Below are positions 5,403-8,256 of a stretch of DNA of 8,256 bases, in pieces. Source of the stretch: Acidimicrobiia bacterium (GTDB taxonomy: Bacteria; Actinomycetota; Acidimicrobiia; Spongiisociales; SHLN01); contig SHLN01000115.1 in NCBI GenBank assembly GCA_004283105.1, positions 1 through 8,256 on the forward strand. The letters are read 5' to 3'. The position numbers and the translations under genes were made by a program. Every line of letters starts with the position of its first letter. Position 1 is the first letter of the stretch. The notes under the pieces were generated by a model. That model was not told where the DNA came from. It ran no database searches and saw only the letters and a list, made by a program, of their open reading frames with translations.

Positions 5403-5503
5403 GAGGACCATTGCTGCACACGTGTGACCCAATGCCCTAGGTAAGTGGCCGGGTGCGGACAAGAATGGCGGCAGTGATTTCCACGGACCAATAAGGACGC
5501 GTC
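5403..5503 (+). promoter_or_regulatory. Presumed PPDK promoter/leader region with a 10-bp palindrome
   Basis: This 101-base unique stretch between the last heptamer array and the PPDK gene must contain its promoter unless transcription reads through from the CDF gene. CACACGTGTG at 5417-5426 is a perfect 10-base palindrome and could be an operator half or whole site. TAGGTA (5438-5443) is a possible -10, but the nearest -35-like TTGCTG (5411-5416) is 21 bases away, which is too far. The element assignments are weak. Confidence 0.3.
5493..5497 (+). promoter_or_regulatory. Ribosome binding site of the PPDK gene
   Basis: AAGGA lies 6 bases before ATG 5504. It is the only well-placed Shine-Dalgarno in the window and fixes the PPDK start. 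Confidence 0.75.
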
Positions 5504-8224
5504 ATGAGTAAGAAGTGGGTATATGCCTTCGACGAGATCGAAGCGGCGGAGAGCTATGTCGGCGGTGATTGGGAAGGGGTGCGAGCCCTCCTCGGGGGCA
5601 AGGGCGCCAATCTCGGAGAGATGACCCGGATCGGGGTACCGGTGCCACCCGGCTTCACCGTGACGACCGAGGCCTGCAACGCCTACCTGGAAGCCGGCGA
5701 GGAATTCCCCGGCGATATGTGGGACCAGGTTCTTCTGGCCCTCAAGTCGATCGAGGCCAAAACGGGCAAGACGTTCGGATCGGTCGAGAACCCCCTGCTC
5801 GTCTCCTGCCGTTCGGGTGCCAAATTCTCGATGCCCGGCATGATGGACACGGTGCTCAACATCGGCCTGAATGCCCAGGTCATCGACGCGATCATCGAGC
5901 AATCGGGCGACCCCCACTTCGTCTACGACTCGTTCCGCCGGCTCATTCAGATGTTCGGCTCGGTCGTTCTCGGAATCCGGGACGAGCCGTTCGAAGAGGT
6001 TCTGGCGAACTATCGCGAACAGCGTGGCGTGGCCACCGATACGGAACTGACCGTCGAGGACCTCCAGGAGATCGTCGAAAAGTTCAAGGAGATCGTGCGT
6101 CGCTACGCCAACATCGACTTCCCGGCCGACCCGTATGAGCAGCTACGCATGGCCACCGAGGCCGTCTTCAAGTCGTGGAACGGCAAGCGAGCTCGCGACT
6201 ATCGCAACGCCGCCCACATCGCCCACGATCTCGGAACCGGCGTCAACGTCCAGACCATGGTGTTCGGCAACATGGGCGAGGATTCGGCCACCGGAGTGGC
6301 CATGTCCCGCAACGCCACGACCGGTGAGAACACCCTCGAGGGCGACTTCCTCATCAACGCCCAGGGAGAGGACGTCGTTGCCGGCAACCGGCCGACCGAG
6401 CCGATCAGCACCCTCAAGGCAGAGATGCCCACGCTCTACGACGAGTTCAAGACCATCGCCGAGAAGCTGGAGAACCACTACTCCGAAATGCAGGACATGG
6501 AGTTCACCATCGAGCACGGCAAGCTCTGGCTGCTCCAGACCCGTGACGGGAAGCGGACCGCCCAGGCCGCGGTCCGGATCGCCGTTGAGATGGTCGACTC
6601 GGGCCTGATCGGCAAGGAAGAGGCCGTTATGAGGGTCACCCCCGACCAGGTCGACTTCTTCCTTCACCCGCAATTCTCGGCCGAGAGCAAGCAGGGTGCC
6701 GACCTGCTGGCGAAGGGGCTGAACGTATCGCCGGGCGCCGCCGTTGGTGTGCTCGCGTTTACGGCCGATCTGGCCGAACGCTGGGCGAAGGACGAGGGCC
6801 GGGCCGTGATCATGGTGCGTCCCGAGACCAGGCCGGACGACGTGCACGGCATGCTGGCAGCTGAGGGGATCCTGACATCCTCCGGCGGTCGCACGAGTCA
6901 CGCCGCACTGGTCGCTCGCCAGTTCGGCAAGCCGGCCGTGGTAGGAGCATCTGAGCTGGAGGTCGATGTCGCCGCCCGGACAATGACCATCGGCGACCAG
7001 GAGGTCCACGAAGGCGACTGGGTGTCGATCGACGGAACGACCGGCGAGGTCTTCCTCGGCCAACTCGAGACTCTCGTCCCCAATATCGCCGATCCGTATC
7101 TCATGAAGCTGCTCGAGTGGGCGGACGAGTTCCGGACGCTCGGCGTCTGGGCGAACGCCGACTACCCGGTTGATGCCGAGCGGGCCAGAGAATATGGGGC
7201 CGAGGGAATCGGCCTGTGCCGGACCGAGCACATGTTCTTCGAACAGGAGCGGCTCCCGATCGTGCAGCGCATGATCACGACCAAGTCGACCGGAGAACGC
7301 CGCGAAGCGGTCGATGCGCTGTTGCCGTTCCAGCGTGAGGACTTTGCCGGGCTCTTCCGGGTCATGGATGGGCTGCCGGTGATCATCCGGTTGATCGATC
7401 CGCCGCTCCACGAGTTCCTGCCCGGATACGAGGAGCTGACGCACGATCTCGCCGATCTCAAGATCCGGCTCAGCCATGCCACCGACCTCAAGGAGGTCGA
7501 TGAATTGCTCGGCAAGGTGACCGAGGAATCGACGATGCTCGATCGCGTTGAGGCGCTCCGCGAGGCCAATCCGATGCTCGGCACCCGGGGGGTGCGCCTC
7601 GGCATTCTCATGCCGGCTCTCACCCGCATGCAGGTCCGGGCCATCTTCGAGGCGGCGTGCGAGGTCACCCGCGAAGGCATCGACGTCCACCCTGAGGTAA
7701 TGATTCCGCTCACGAGCCACGTGAACGAGTTGCGTCGCCAGCGGGAGGTCCTCGAGGCCGAGGCCAAGGAGGTCATGGAAGAGCAGGGCCTGGAGATCTC
7801 GTACAAGTTCGGGACGATGATCGAGATCCCGCGGGCGGCGTTGACGGCGGACCAGATCGCCGAGTACGCCCAGTTCCTCTCGTTTGGAACCAACGACCTG
7901 ACCCAGACGACCTTCGGGATCAGTCGCGACGACGCAGAGAGCGGATTCCTCATCGACTATTTGAGCGAGGAGATCCTCCCGGCGAACCCGTTTGCGACGA
8001 TCGACACCGGAGGCGTTGGGAAGCTCATGCGGATGGCAGTCGAGACGAGCCGCGCCGAGCGACCCGACATCGAGGTCGGCATCTGCGGAGAGCACGGGGG
8101 CGATCCCGAATCGATCACCTTCTGCAACACGCTCGGCCTCAACTATGTGAGTTGCTCGCCGTTCCGGGTCCCGGTGGCGCGGTTGGCGGCAGCGCAGGCG
8201 GCGATTGCCCAACGACCGGAGTAA
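5504..8224 (+). CDS. ppdK: Pyruvate, phosphate dikinase (PPDK)
   Basis: Complete 906-residue cytosolic enzyme that interconverts pyruvate + ATP + Pi and PEP + AMP + PPi. The N-terminal ATP-grasp part (about 18-400) begins with LLGGKGANLGEMTRIGVPVP (K33 in the nucleotide site). The swivelling phosphohistidine domain (about 430-520) has GGRTSHAALVARQFGKPAVV with catalytic H466; T464, two residues before it, is the position modified by the PPDK regulatory protein in plants and bacteria. The C-terminal PEP/pyruvate barrel (about 530-890) has GLCRTEHMFF (R573), GTRGVRLG, GTMIEIPRAAL (E774) and SFGTNDLTQTTFG (D798), the Mg2+ ligands, and GICGEHGGDP (catalytic C861). All key residues are present, so activity is expected. 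The first about 30 residues carry roughly 10 extra residues (DEIEAAESYVGGDWEGVRAL) compared with short-N-terminus PPDKs. No regulatory-protein gene (DUF299 kinase/phosphorylase) is in the window. It serves gluconeogenic PEP formation or pyrophosphate-linked glycolysis; the direction cannot be told. Confidence 0.97.
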   Translation: MSKKWVYAFDEIEAAESYVGGDWEGVRALLGGKGANLGEMTRIGVPVPPGFTVTTEACNAYLEAGEEFPGDMWDQVLLALKSIEAKTGKTFGSVENPLLVSCRSGAKFSMPGMMDTVLNIGLNAQVIDAIIEQSGDPHFVYDSFRRLIQMFGSVVLGIRDEPFEEVLANYREQRGVATDTELTVEDLQEIVEKFKEIVRRYANIDFPADPYEQLRMATEAVFKSWNGKRARDYRNAAHIAHDLGTGVNVQTMVFGNMGEDSATGVAMSRNATTGENTLEGDFLINAQGEDVVAGNRPTEPISTLKAEMPTLYDEFKTIAEKLENHYSEMQDMEFTIEHGKLWLLQTRDGKRTAQAAVRIAVEMVDSGLIGKEEAVMRVTPDQVDFFLHPQFSAESKQGADLLAKGLNVSPGAAVGVLAFTADLAERWAKDEGRAVIMVRPETRPDDVHGMLAAEGILTSSGGRTSHAALVARQFGKPAVVGASELEVDVAARTMTIGDQEVHEGDWVSIDGTTGEVFLGQLETLVPNIADPYLMKLLEWADEFRTLGVWANADYPVDAERAREYGAEGIGLCRTEHMFFEQERLPIVQRMITTKSTGERREAVDALLPFQREDFAGLFRVMDGLPVIIRLIDPPLHEFLPGYEELTHDLADLKIRLSHATDLKEVDELLGKVTEESTMLDRVEALREANPMLGTRGVRLGILMPALTRMQVRAIFEAACEVTREGIDVHPEVMIPLTSHVNELRRQREVLEAEAKEVMEEQGLEISYKFGTMIEIPRAALTADQIAEYAQFLSFGTNDLTQTTFGISRDDAESGFLIDYLSEEILPANPFATIDTGGVGKLMRMAVETSRAERPDIEVGICGEHGGDPESITFCNTLGLNYVSCSPFRVPVARLAAAQAAIAQRPE

Positions 8225-8256
8225 CGAGGGCTAACAAGGGCCCGGATGCTCTCGGG

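Noticed and set aside
5339..5917. Minus-strand frame whose C-terminus repeats VAGCWLL-like residues
   Set aside because: The peptide repeat is only the AGCAACC heptamer array read in antisense, fused to antisense ppdK; it is not a real gene.
5717..8086. PPDK as PEP synthase or Enzyme I instead
   Set aside because: The order ATP-grasp, phospho-His domain, then PEP barrel, the 906-residue length and the GGRTSHAAL / GICGEHGGDP motifs fit PPDK best; Enzyme I lacks the ATP-grasp domain and PEP synthase differs in these motifs.
6143..8212. A 689-residue minus-strand reading frame antisense to ppdK
   Set aside because: Long antisense frames are expected opposite high-GC genes. The translation has no recognisable domain and the plus strand encodes an unambiguous PPDK.
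8225..8256. Terminator hairpin after ppdK
   Set aside because: Only a 4-bp GGGC/GCCC stem with an 8-base loop and no T-tract is present before the window ends; not convincing.

Overview
The window is about 65% GC and densely coding. It uses ATG, probably GTG, and TTG starts, and a clear Shine-Dalgarno is visible in front of only one gene. Together with protein flavour (short actinobacterial-type CDF transporter, M20 dipeptidase paired with a YbhN-like membrane protein, divergent IF-1), this suggests a high-GC actinobacterial lineage, perhaps an uncultured Acidimicrobiia-like one. That placement is inference, since no rRNA or other marker gene is present. I see no tRNA, rRNA, CRISPR, transposase, integrase or phage gene. 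The region looks like ordinary chromosome.

Layout. Positions 1-1984 (minus strand) hold a two-gene unit: an M20-family dipeptidase and, overlapping its stop by 8 bases, the N-terminal 220 residues of a YbhN/LPG-synthase-type multi-pass membrane protein that runs off the left edge. Divergent from it, 2086-3339 encodes a CPA1 Na+/H+ antiporter with the TD, E and ND transport-site residues intact. A 94-base convergent gap follows, carrying two short heptamer arrays. Positions 3434-4103 (minus) hold a divergent, stand-alone IF-1 gene followed by an unrecognised two-TM protein. Divergent again, 4314-5248 (plus) hold a small acidic unrecognised protein whose stop overlaps (TTGA) the start of a CDF-type metal transporter that consists of the membrane domain only. 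Positions 5249-5503 form a repeat-rich intergenic region, and 5504-8224 encode pyruvate, phosphate dikinase (PPDK), complete.

How the genes fit together. There is no single pathway. PPDK interconverts pyruvate and PEP; the antiporter and CDF protein handle cation homeostasis; the dipeptidase handles peptides; IF-1 acts in translation initiation. The gene pairs are probably short operons.

The most unusual signal lies outside the genes. At least five tandem arrays, each with a different unit but all with a period of exactly 7 bp, occupy two intergenic gaps (3346-3435 and 5231-5402). The ATGAGCT array supplies the last codons and stop of the CDF gene. The arrays recall the heptameric STRR repeats of heterocystous cyanobacteria, but here they sit in what appears to be an actinobacterium.
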